Shown here one piece after another: positions 23,525 to 31,725 of a stretch of 64,000 nt of DNA. The notes under the pieces are model-generated. The model did no database searches and was not told the DNA's origin. It saw only the letters and a program-made list of their open reading frames with translations. The DNA comes from Marinovum sp034669705. GTDB taxonomy: Bacteria; Pseudomonadota; Alphaproteobacteria; Rhodobacterales; Rhodobacteraceae. Location: contig NZ_JAXMOR010000005.1 in the NCBI RefSeq assembly GCF_034669705.1, positions 62,001-126,000 of the forward strand, written 5' to 3'. Numbering within the stretch: position 1 is the first letter of the stretch; the number at the start of each line of letters is the position of its first letter. The translations under genes and the position numbers were made by a program.

Positions 23525-26500
23525 GCGCCGAGAGCGTGGTTTCGAGATACTCTGCCCAGCCCGCGGCCATGGGCAGCAGGCGACCCTCCTGCTGCAGGGC
23601 CGTGACGATATCCATCGCCTCGGTCAAATGCGTCTTTGGCGTCTCGCCAGTCAGCGCCAGGTTCGACAGGGTCAGCGCCAGATCGTGGCGCCAGCGCACA
23701 TTGGCCGGATCGCGCAGCACCAGCGCGCGCTGGATCGCCAGCGCCTCGGCAAAGGCCGTGCGCGCGGCCTCTGCCTCGCCGCGCGCAAGGGCAATGACGC
23801 CGACATTGCCGAGGCTGTAGCCCAGGTCCTGCTGCCAGAGGCTGTTGCCCGGCGTCTCGGCCAGCAGGGCGGCGCGCAGCTTCCGGGCGGTGTCATAGGC
23901 CTGCGCCGCTGCCGCCAGATCGCCCTCGGCCTGGGCCAGGCCGCCCAGCCGGTCGTGGACAAGGGCCAGGCTGCGCCGCCAACCGCGGTTGCCGGGGTCC
24001 TGCGCCAGCAGCGTCTCGAGCAGCTGCAGGCTCTGGTCAAAGGCCGCGCGGGCCGCCGCCAGCTCGCCCAACTGCCACAGCGCGATGCCGAGCAGGTCCT
24101 GGCTGATCGCAAGGTCGCTCTGCCAGACCGCATGCGCCGGGTTCTGCGCCACCAGCGCGCGCATCGGTGCCAGCCCGGCCTCGAAGGCATCGCGCGCCGC
24201 CGCCGGATCGCCCTGCGCCAGCGCCGCCTGGCCGATCTTGTTGTAGGTGATCGAGACGTCGCGGCCATGCCCGGCGCCGGTCTCCTCGAGCCGCAGGAGG
24301 ATCGCCAGAGCCTGGGCATAGTCGGCCCGCGCGGCCATGGCATCGCCCAGCGCCAAGGCTGTATCGCCGGTCAGGTTGTGGCCGATCGAGAGGTCACGCT
24401 GCCATTGCGCATTGGCCGGATCGCGTGCCGCCAGCCGCTGGCGCACCGCGAGCGAGGCGGCAAAGCTGGCCTGCGCCGCCCGCAGATCGCCCGCCTGGCT
24501 CTGCGCGTTGCCGGATTTCTCATGCGCGATGGCGAGGTCGCGCTGCCATTCGCTGTTGCCGGGATCGGCCTGCGCCAGCACCCGCGAGATCGCCAGCCCG
24601 GCGGCGTATTCCGCCTGCGCCGCCGTCAGCTCGCCCTGCCCCAGCGCCACGTCCCCCAGAACGGTGTGCATGATCGACAGGTCGCGCTGCCACAACGGCT
24701 CTTCCGGTTCGGCCGCCGCCAGCCGCTCGAACACCGCCAGCGCCTGCAGATAGCCCGCCCGCGCGCCCGCGGTATCGCCCAGCGCCAGCGCCACATCCGC
24801 CAGCCGGCGATGGCCCAGCCCGACGCCGCGCTGCCAGTCGCGATTGTCCGGATCCTGCGCCACCAAAGCCTCGTTGATTGCCAGCGCCTGCGCATAGGCG
24901 GCGCGCGCCTCGGCCAGATTGCCAAGGTCGAGGTTCATCTGGCCAAGCCGTTCGAGGCTGATCGACAGGTCGCTTTGAAAGACGAGGGTCTCCGGCGCGG
25001 TCTCGGCAATCTCGGTGATCCCCGCCAGCGCTTCGTGGTAGAGCGCCGCCGCGCCGGCCCTGTCGCCGGCAAAGCGCGCCACGTCGCCAAGATGGTTCTG
25101 CGCCACCCAGATGGCGCGCTGGCGGGTGATGTCGCCGGGGCGTTCCGCCAGCCGTGCCTCGGCCGCCGCGAGGCTGCGGGCAAAGGCCTCCCTGGCGCCG
25201 CCCAGATCGCCGGTGGTCATCAGCACCCGGCCAAGCTGATCGGTCACTAGCCGCAACTGATCGGGCGTCTCGCCGCCCAGCGCGCCGGCCTCTTCAAAGA
25301 GCGCCGCCGCCCGACGGTAATCGGCGATGGCCAGATCGCGGCGCAGATCGGCCTCGGCTGCGCGGGCGTTGAGGCTGTGGGTCTCGGCCTCGGAGATGGT
25401 CCGCGTCAGGTAGTTCTCCTTCAGTGCATCGCGCGAGCGGGCGTCGATCGCCGCCGCCTCGGTCAGACGGGCGCGGGCGGTATCGAAGGCGCCGAGTTCG
25501 AGATGGCCCTCGGCCGCCTGCCGCAGCGCGGTCACCGCCGGATCATCCGAGGCCAGGGTCGCCATGTCGCGGCGCAGCTCGGTGAAGGCGCGGGCCGCGG
25601 CGGTGAGCTCGGCGGTCTGGTCGTCAGACGGGCGACGGGCGAGATCGGCCGAGAGGAAGGCCCCGAAGAGCGGCGCCAGCGGCATGTCGTTCTCGGCCGC
25701 GATGCGCTCGATCAGTCCGCGGTGCGCCGGCTGCAGCCCGGCCATCGCCAGAAGCAGCGATTCGCGCTCCGGCAGCTCAGAGGTGCCGCCGGCAAAGACC
25801 ATGGCCGGCAGGCCGCTCTCGACATAGGGCAGCTGCTTGCCGCGGGTGCGGTCGTAGACGTCCTGCTGCACCAGCGTCAGCACCTGGCGGATCTCGAGCC
25901 CCGGGGTCTCGAGATGGCGGGCCAGCGCCTCGGTGAAGGGCGAGTTGCTGCCGCTGCCATCAAGCGCCGCCTGCCCGGGGGCGGCGGAAAAGGCGTAGAG
26001 CAGATTGTCGGACCGGCCAATGCGCGCCAGCCCCGGTTTGATCCCGTCGCGACCGCCAAGGCGCGCGGCGCCGCGCCCCTCGCTGCCGAAGGGATCGGAG
26101 CGGCAGGCGTCGACGATCAGCAGGCCCACCGGCGCCACCTGCTGCAACATCTGCGCCACCGTCTCGAGCGGCAGCGCCCCGGCCTGCAGCTCGGCCACCG
26201 AGCCGGCCGGCGCGTCGACCGGCAAGAGCAGGTTCTGGCCTGCGACCTCCATGCCATGGCCGGCAAAGAACACCAGCGCCACCGCGGCGCCCTCGGCGTC
26301 ATAGGCGAAATCCTCGAGCGCGCGGCGCATCCGGCGCAGGTCGCGATTGGTCTCGACGTAGACGTCAAAGCCCAGCGCGGTCAGCCTGTCCTCGAGCACC
26401 CGGGCGTCGTTGACCGGGTTCTGCAGCGGTCTGAGCGCCTCGTAGCGCTCGGCCGCGAGGATCAGCGCGGCGCGGGTTTCCGGCCAGGCGAGACCCGGTA

Positions 26501-26534
26501 GCAGCAGCAAGAGAATCGACAGAAGCCAGCGCAT
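23508..26534 (-). CDS. Secreted caspase-like (peptidase C14) protein with long TPR array
   Basis: A 1008-residue protein. Residues 1-20 (MRWLLSILLLLLPGLAWPET) form a signal peptide, so it is probably periplasmic or exported. The caspase domain (about 21-265) carries the catalytic dyad H93 in FFAGHGME and C144 in VDACRSDPFG, with the cleavage-region SAAPGQAALDGSGSNSPFTE after it. From about 330 to the end there are roughly ten tandem helical repeats of about 48-50 residues with a recurring DPxNxxWQRDLxIxHxxLG pattern, a TPR-like superhelix. The family (metacaspase-like C14) usually prefers basic residues. The start is the ATG at 26534; a TTG 11 codons upstream would precede the signal sequence. 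Role unknown. Confidence 0.88.
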   Translation of the reverse strand: MRWLLSILLLLLPGLAWPETRAALILAAERYEALRPLQNPVNDARVLEDRLTALGFDVYVETNRDLRRMRRALEDFAYDAEGAAVALVFFAGHGMEVAGQNLLLPVDAPAGSVAELQAGALPLETVAQMLQQVAPVGLLIVDACRSDPFGSEGRGAARLGGRDGIKPGLARIGRSDNLLYAFSAAPGQAALDGSGSNSPFTEALARHLETPGLEIRQVLTLVQQDVYDRTRGKQLPYVESGLPAMVFAGGTSELPERESLLLAMAGLQPAHRGLIERIAAENDMPLAPLFGAFLSADLARRPSDDQTAELTAAARAFTELRRDMATLASDDPAVTALRQAAEGHLELGAFDTARARLTEAAAIDARSRDALKENYLTRTISEAETHSLNARAAEADLRRDLAIADYRRAAALFEEAGALGGETPDQLRLVTDQLGRVLMTTGDLGGAREAFARSLAAAEARLAERPGDITRQRAIWVAQNHLGDVARFAGDRAGAAALYHEALAGITEIAETAPETLVFQSDLSISLERLGQMNLDLGNLAEARAAYAQALAINEALVAQDPDNRDWQRGVGLGHRRLADVALALGDTAGARAGYLQALAVFERLAAAEPEEPLWQRDLSIMHTVLGDVALGQGELTAAQAEYAAGLAISRVLAQADPGNSEWQRDLAIAHEKSGNAQSQAGDLRAAQASFAASLAVRQRLAARDPANAQWQRDLSIGHNLTGDTALALGDAMAARADYAQALAILLRLEETGAGHGRDVSITYNKIGQAALAQGDPAAARDAFEAGLAPMRALVAQNPAHAVWQSDLAISQDLLGIALWQLGELAAARAAFDQSLQLLETLLAQDPGNRGWRRSLALVHDRLGGLAQAEGDLAAAAQAYDTARKLRAALLAETPGNSLWQQDLGYSLGNVGVIALARGEAEAARTAFAEALAIQRALVLRDPANVRWRHDLALTLSNLALTGETPKTHLTEAMDIVTALQQEGRLLPMAAGWAEYLETTLSALSAPE

Positions 26535-26613
26535 GCCGCAGGGTAACCCGGGAGGCGGGGCGCTCAAATGATTTCTGCCGTCATGCGCCTCCGGTCAGTA
26601 AAGGGAGAGTACG

Positions 26614-26985
26614 ATGGATTTGGGCGCGTTTTCGGTGAGCCTCGCAGTCAGAGACCTGGCGGCGTCGCGGGCCTTCTACGAGGCGCTGGGGTTTTCGCCG
26701 ATGGGCGGTGACGAGGCGCAGGGCTATCTGATCATGGAGAACAAGGGGGCGGTGATCGGCCTGTTCCAAGGAATGTTTCCGCGCAACATGCTGACTTTCA
26801 ACCCGGGCTGGGATCAGGCGGCGCAGCCGGTCGAGGGCTTTACCGACGTGCGCGCGTTGCAGGCCGCGCTGAAGGATATGGGCATGGAGATCGCGCAGGC
26901 GACCGACCCTGACGGCACCGGGCCTGCGAGCTTTGTGGTGATCGATCCGGATGGCAATCCGGTGCTGGTCGACCAGCACGTGTGA
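26614..26985 (+). CDS. VOC family protein
   Basis: A 123-residue vicinal oxygen chelate protein: FSVSLAVRDLAASRAFYEAL at the start and FVVIDPDGNPVLVDQHV at the end. The aspartate in place of the usual glutamate near the C-terminus and the short length suggest a member without a classical glyoxalase metal site. The AGGGAGAG site precedes the ATG. It is divergent from the caspase gene. The fourth VOC protein in this window. Confidence 0.83.
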   Translation: MDLGAFSVSLAVRDLAASRAFYEALGFSPMGGDEAQGYLIMENKGAVIGLFQGMFPRNMLTFNPGWDQAAQPVEGFTDVRALQAALKDMGMEIAQATDPDGTGPASFVVIDPDGNPVLVDQHV

Positions 26986-27394
26986 GCCTGTGCGGCTGGG
27001 GCCCCGTCCCGGGCTTGACCCCGGACCTCATGGGCCGCGTCAGCGGCGCGGCGCCGGATCAGGACCCGCGCGTGGGCGGGCCTATGACCGCCGATCCGTG
27101 AGCCTGTCAAGCGGCTGCCCGCGGGGTGCCGCCGCAACGGCAATGCACGGCAATTTATCCCGGCAAAGTCCGTGAGACCTCGAATGGCACCGCCTGCTGC
27201 CGTCAAAGCGGCAGCCCGCTACGCCAGAGGCGTGCCACAATCATTGGCGCACCTTTGGTGCGACGAGGCGGGCAGCCGCTGGCCCGGCGGCCTTCGGACT
27301 TGCTCCGGGCCAGGGGAAGCAGACGGTTGCTTGCGTCGGGCAAGACGCTCTTCGCACCGCCCAGCCAGTATGTCAGCCCATCAGCCCCGCTGCC
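26986..27394. repeat. Gene-free 409-base gap with repeat-like sequence
   Basis: No supported gene. It contains a GC-rich palindrome relative at 27001-27026 (GCCCCGTCCCGGGCTTGACC), a ACGCC-AGA-GGCGT hairpin at 27221-27233 shared with 6687-6699, and a second stem near 27252-27272 (GCGCACC-TTT-GGTGCG). It separates the VOC gene from the convergent holC and looks like accumulated intergenic repeat debris. Confidence 0.5.
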
Positions 27395-27853
27395 TTACCC
27401 GCTCTCAGCCTTCTTCTCCCAGCGGCCGCTCTCCTCGGACCAGTACTGCGCCGCGCAGCCCGCGCCGGTCAAAGCCTTCCACTGGCCGCGCGCCCGGTCC
27501 ACCGCCTGCGGATCGCCGCCGTCGAACAGCACGCAGACCCGCTCCAGCGCCGCCACCTCCTCGGCCGAGACCTCGGCCCCGTCCACCGCCATCAGGCATT
27601 GCGGATCATTCGCCGCCGCCCCCGAGGTCAACAACACCGGCTGCAGCGCATCATGCGGCCCGCCGGCGCGGCCATGCGGCAGGAAACTGTCGTCGGCCCC
27701 CTGCCAGAGCCGCTCGTCCAGCCAGTCGAGCCGCGCCTCGTCGACCCCGCGCACCGCCACCCGCCAGCCGGCGCCGCGCGCCTTGTCGAGCAGCATCGGC
27801 AGGGTCGCCTCGAGCGGCCGCTGCGTCAGGTGATAGAAGAAGGCGGCGCCCAA
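27395..27853 (-). CDS. holC: DNA polymerase III chi subunit
   Basis: A 152-residue HolC protein, part of the clamp-loader accessory chi-psi that contacts single-strand-binding protein. Family features are FFYHLTQRPLEATLPMLLDK at the start, the LDERLWQGADDSFLPHG segment, and the PVLLTSG and RWEKKAESG end. The start is TTG at 27853, four bases after the pepA stop; the first ATG downstream would delete the conserved FYHL strand. The GAGCGGGG at the end of pepA can serve as its ribosome-binding site. The pepA-holC order is common in proteobacteria. Confidence 0.9.
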   Translation of the reverse strand: MGAAFFYHLTQRPLEATLPMLLDKARGAGWRVAVRGVDEARLDWLDERLWQGADDSFLPHGRAGGPHDALQPVLLTSGAAANDPQCLMAVDGAEVSAEEVAALERVCVLFDGGDPQAVDRARGQWKALTGAGCAAQYWSEESGRWEKKAESG

Positions 27854-27857
27854 GGGC

Positions 27858-29333
27858 TCAGCCCCGCTCGAACCGGTCGCGCACCAGCCGGTCGAGCGCC
27901 ATCACGCCCCAGCCGGTCGCCCCCTTGGGCGCCAGGTCGGTGTCCTTGGCGACCTGCGCCACGCCGGCGATGTCGAGGTGAATCCACGGCGTCTCGTCCT
28001 GAACGAAGCGCTTGAGGAACTGCGCCGCGGTGATCGAGCCGGCAGGCCGGCCGCCGACGTTCTTCATGTCGGCCTTCTGGCTCTTGAGCTGGTCGTCATA
28101 GCTCTGGCCCAGCGGCAGGCGCCAGGCACCCTCGCATTCTGCCTCGGCGGATTTCAGGAAGGCGTTGCACAGCGGGTCGTCGTTCGAGAACACGCCGGCA
28201 TTGTCATGGCCCAGCGCGATGATCACCGCGCCGGTCAGCGTCGCCAGATCGATCATCCCGGCCGGCCGGAAGGTCTCTTGCGCGTACCACATCACGTCAC
28301 ACAGCAGGAGCCGGCCCTCGGCGTCGGTGTTGATCACCTCGACGGTGTCGCCCTTCATGCTCTTGACGATGTCGCCGGGGCGGGTGGCATTGCCAGAGGG
28401 CATGTTCTCGACCAGCCCGACCAGCCCGACCACATTGGCCGGCGCCTTGCGCAGCGCCAGCGCCTTCATCACGCCCGAGACGACGCCGGCGCCGCCCATG
28501 TCCATGGTCATGTCTTCCATGCCGGCGGCGGGCTTGAGCGAGATGCCCCCGGTGTCGAACACCACGCCCTTGCCGACCAGCGCCAGCGGCGCCTCGCCCT
28601 CGGTGCCGCCCATCCATTTCATCACGACCACCTTGGAGGGGCTGTCAGAGCCCTGCCCCACGGCGAGAAGCGCACCCATGCCAAGCTCTTCCAGCCGGTC
28701 TTCCTCCAGCACCTCGACCTCGACGCCGAGATCGCCCAGCGCCACCAGCCGGTCGGCAAACTCGGTGGTGGTCAGCACATTGGCCGGCTCGCTCACCAGA
28801 TCGCGGGTAAAGAACACGCCTTCGGCCACAGCGGCCATCGGCGCGAACTCGGCCGCGAGCTCGTCGGGTTTCGAGCACATCACGGTGACGGAGGCCTTGC
28901 GCGGGGCGTCGCGGCCGGTCTTGTGATCGGCGAACTCGTAGCCGCGCAGGGCCAGCCCCATTGCCACTTCGGTGATCCGCGCCCGCCCGCCGGCCAGCAC
29001 CAAGAGATCGGCTGTGCCGCGGGCCTTGGCCAGCGCCGCGCCGGCCTTGCGCGCGATGTCCACATCCGGACGGCGCGGCAGCTTGAGCACATCGACCGCC
29101 TCGGCTTCCATCCCGGTGGGCGAGGCCAGTGACGCCAGATCACCGGGCTTCATCTCGGCAAAGGCCTTGCTCTCGGCAAACCGGCTCAGCGCCTGCCGCA
29201 TCTGCCGGTTGACCCGCCGCGCACCGGGATCGAGCCGGCCCTCCTCGTCAAGGATCACGGCCACCCGCCCGGGCGCATCGGCCACGCGGTCGAGGTCGGT
29301 CTCGGCAAAGGTGATCTTGGCGGGGCTGGTCAT
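27858..29333 (-). CDS. pepA: Leucyl aminopeptidase (cytosol aminopeptidase, M17)
   Basis: A 491-residue M17 metallopeptidase that removes N-terminal residues from peptides in the cytoplasm with two metal ions. Visible signatures are GKGVVFDTGGISLKP, MDMGGAGVVSG, and the active-site NTDAEGRLLLCDV. The N-terminal domain (1-160) is of the usual length. E. coli PepA also binds DNA; that cannot be judged here. It is divergent from the lpt operon, with a 164-base promoter gap in between. Confidence 0.95.
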   Translation of the reverse strand: MTSPAKITFAETDLDRVADAPGRVAVILDEEGRLDPGARRVNRQMRQALSRFAESKAFAEMKPGDLASLASPTGMEAEAVDVLKLPRRPDVDIARKAGAALAKARGTADLLVLAGGRARITEVAMGLALRGYEFADHKTGRDAPRKASVTVMCSKPDELAAEFAPMAAVAEGVFFTRDLVSEPANVLTTTEFADRLVALGDLGVEVEVLEEDRLEELGMGALLAVGQGSDSPSKVVVMKWMGGTEGEAPLALVGKGVVFDTGGISLKPAAGMEDMTMDMGGAGVVSGVMKALALRKAPANVVGLVGLVENMPSGNATRPGDIVKSMKGDTVEVINTDAEGRLLLCDVMWYAQETFRPAGMIDLATLTGAVIIALGHDNAGVFSNDDPLCNAFLKSAEAECEGAWRLPLGQSYDDQLKSQKADMKNVGGRPAGSITAAQFLKRFVQDETPWIHLDIAGVAQVAKDTDLAPKGATGWGVMALDRLVRDRFERG

Positions 29334-29371
29334 GGTCAGGTCTCCGGTACGAGGAACATTGCGGTGAGTGC

Positions 29372-29385
29372 CACTAGTCCTAGTG
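29372..29385. promoter_or_regulatory. CTAG-containing palindrome between pepA and lptF
   Basis: CACTAG-TC-CTAGTG, a perfect inverted repeat with two CTAG tetramers, in the divergent gap 29334-29497. CTAG is generally scarce in proteobacterial genomes, so the symmetric pair is a possible operator for pepA or the lpt operon. Confidence 0.35.
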
Positions 29386-29497
29386 CGCGGCCCCCCGCTG
29401 AACCACCCCTTTATGTGTGGGCGCCGCCAATATCCAGTTTTCCCTTGCGTGAAAATCTTCTAGGGTCGCGGCAGATGAAAAGAGGTTGGGGGTCCTG

Positions 29498-30634
29498 TTG
29501 GCCAGATTCGACAGATACATGCTGTCGCAGCTCTTCACGCTTTTCGGCTTCTTCGCGCTGGTGCTGGTAGCGGTCTACTGGGTCAACCGGGCGGTGATCC
29601 TGTTCGATCAGCTGATCGCCGACGGCCATTCGGCCTTTGTCTTCCTCGAGTTCACCGCCCTGTCGCTGCCGCAGGTGATCGGCATGGTGCTGCCGATGGC
29701 GGCTTTCGCGGCCTCGATCTATGTCACCAACCGGCTGTCGAACGACAGCGAGCTGACGGTGATGCAGGCCACCGGCTTCTCGCCGTGGCGGCTGGCGCGA
29801 CCGGTGCTGGTCTATGGCCTGATGCTGGCGATGATGATGTCGGTGCTGACCCATCTGCTGATCCCCGCCAGCCTCGAGCAGCTGAAAGAGCGCGAGCGCG
29901 AGATCGCCGGCTCGATCAGCGCACGGCTGCTGCGCGAGGGCACCTTCCTGCACCCGGCTGAGGGGGTGACCTTCTACATCCGCGAGATCTCGCCCGAGGG
30001 CGAACTGGCCGATGTCTTCCTGTCGGATGTGCGCAACGACACCCGCCACATCACCTATACCGCCGAAAAGGCCTATCTGCTGCGTGATGACGATGGCCCG
30101 AAGCTGATCATGCGCGACGGCATGGCGCAGGTGCTGACCCCCAAGACCGGCCAGCTCTCGACCACCAATTTCGCCCAGTTCTCGCGCGATATCAGCGGCT
30201 TGATCGCCCAGAACGGCCAAGGCCCGCGCAAGCTGCGCTATGTGTCCACCCGTGAGACGCTGTTCGACACGCTGGCCGTGGCCGAAGAGGTCAACGATCC
30301 GCCGGGCGAGGTGCTGCTCGAGGGCCACCAGCGGATCTCTCAAGCGCTGGTCACCATCGTGGCGGCGCTGATCGGCCATTCGGCGCTCTTGGCCGGCGGC
30401 TTCAGCCGGTTCGGCATCACGCGGCAGATCGTGCTGGCAGTGTTCCTGCTGGTGGTGGTGCAACTGGTCGAGGGCGCGATGACCGAGCCGGTGCGCGGCG
30501 ACATGGCGCTCTGGCCCTTGGCCTATGTGCATGTGGGGATCGGTCTGGCGATCGCGCTGGCGCTTTATTGGCGGGCCGATCATCCTGCGGCGTTCCGGCG
30601 CCGGCGGCCGGCCCTGACGGAGGGCGCGGCATGA
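29498..30634 (+). CDS. lptF: LPS export ABC transporter permease LptF
   Basis: A 378-residue inner-membrane permease of the LptBFGC complex, which pulls lipopolysaccharide from the inner membrane. N-terminal helices (LFTLFGFFALVLVAVYWVNR and the next), a periplasmic beta-jellyroll domain (about 130-270) and three C-terminal helices are all visible. The N-terminus FDRYMLSQL and NRLSNDSELTVMQATGFSPW are LptF signatures. The start is uncertain: I use TTG at 29498 (then LARFDRYM), with AGAGG upstream; TTG at 29486 and ATG at 29519 are alternatives. First gene of a six-gene operon; the LptB ATPase is not in the window. Confidence 0.93.
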   Translation: MARFDRYMLSQLFTLFGFFALVLVAVYWVNRAVILFDQLIADGHSAFVFLEFTALSLPQVIGMVLPMAAFAASIYVTNRLSNDSELTVMQATGFSPWRLARPVLVYGLMLAMMMSVLTHLLIPASLEQLKEREREIAGSISARLLREGTFLHPAEGVTFYIREISPEGELADVFLSDVRNDTRHITYTAEKAYLLRDDDGPKLIMRDGMAQVLTPKTGQLSTTNFAQFSRDISGLIAQNGQGPRKLRYVSTRETLFDTLAVAEEVNDPPGEVLLEGHQRISQALVTIVAALIGHSALLAGGFSRFGITRQIVLAVFLLVVVQLVEGAMTEPVRGDMALWPLAYVHVGIGLAIALALYWRADHPAAFRRRRPALTEGAA

Positions 30635-31725
30635 CGCTTCACGCCTATTTCGCCCGCCGCTTCGCCACCATCTTTGGCGGCATGCTGGCAATCTTCTTCC
30701 TGTTCGTCATGTTGCTCGATCTGGTCGAGCAACTGCGCCGCTTCGACGAGGACGTGGGCTTTGGCCAGGTGCTGCAGGTAACCCTGCTCAACACCCCGGA
30801 GGGGCTCTACCAGATGCTGCCGCTGGTGATGATCCTCTCGGCGATCGCGCTCTGCCTGGCGCTGGCACGCTCGTCGGAACTGGTGGTCAGCCGTGCCGCC
30901 GGGCGCTCCGGCCTCTCGGCGCTGACCGGGCCGGTGGTGGTCGCGGCGCTGATCGGCGGCATCGCCGTGGCGGCCTTCAACCCGATCGTGGCGGCCACCT
31001 CGCAACGCTACCACGACCTGCGCGAGCTCTATGACAGCGGCGGCACCTCGACGCTGTCGATCGGCCGCGAGGGGCTCTGGCTGCGCCAGGGCGACGTCAT
31101 GGGCCAGACGGTGATCCACGCCGAACGCTCGAACCCCACCGCCACGGTGCTGCATGACGTGACCTTTATCGGCTATGCTGCCAACGGCGGTCCGGTGCGG
31201 CGGATTGCGGCCGAGGAGGCGGCGCTGGCCACCGCGCAATGGGTGCTCAAGAACGCCAAGGTCTGGCCGCTGATCTCTGGCCTCAACCCGGAAACCAATG
31301 CCGCGGTACATGCCGAGCTGCGCCTGCCCTCGACCCTGACGCAAGAGCGCATCCGCGACAGTTTCGGCAAGCCCTCGGCGGTGGCGATCTGGGACTTGCC
31401 CGACTTCATCGCCCAGCTCGAGAACGCCGGCTTTTCGGCCCGGCGCCACGCGGTCTGGCTGCAGATGGAGCTGGCGCGGCCGGTCTTTCTGGTGTCGATG
31501 GTGCTGCTTGGCGCGGCCTTTACCATGCGCCACACACGCTTTGGCGGCACCGGGCTGTCGGTGCTGACGGCGCTGATGCTGGGCTTCGGGCTGTATTACC
31601 TGCGCAACTTCGCGCAGATCCTCGGCGAGAACGGCCAGGTCCCCGCCATCCTCGCCGCCTGGGCACCGCCGGTGGCGGCGGTGCTGATCGGCCTCGGCCT
31701 CATCCTGCACATGGAGGACGGCTGA
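30631..31725 (+). CDS. lptG: LPS export ABC transporter permease LptG
   Basis: A 364-residue partner permease of LptF with the same layout: N-terminal helices, a periplasmic domain (about 130-260) and C-terminal helices. YFARRFATIFGGMLAIFFLF at the start and ALARSSELVVSRAAGRSGL mark the family. The ATG at 30631 overlaps the lptF stop by 4 bases (ATGA), and its own stop overlaps the lptD start by 1 base. Confidence 0.94.
   Translation: MTLHAYFARRFATIFGGMLAIFFLFVMLLDLVEQLRRFDEDVGFGQVLQVTLLNTPEGLYQMLPLVMILSAIALCLALARSSELVVSRAAGRSGLSALTGPVVVAALIGGIAVAAFNPIVAATSQRYHDLRELYDSGGTSTLSIGREGLWLRQGDVMGQTVIHAERSNPTATVLHDVTFIGYAANGGPVRRIAAEEAALATAQWVLKNAKVWPLISGLNPETNAAVHAELRLPSTLTQERIRDSFGKPSAVAIWDLPDFIAQLENAGFSARRHAVWLQMELARPVFLVSMVLLGAAFTMRHTRFGGTGLSVLTALMLGFGLYYLRNFAQILGENGQVPAILAAWAPPVAAVLIGLGLILHMEDG

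Noticed and set aside
23421..25250. A 609-codon plus-strand frame opposite the caspase-TPR gene
   Set aside because: It is the complement of the repeat array, which gives it a false repeated look; there is no start signal or family motif.
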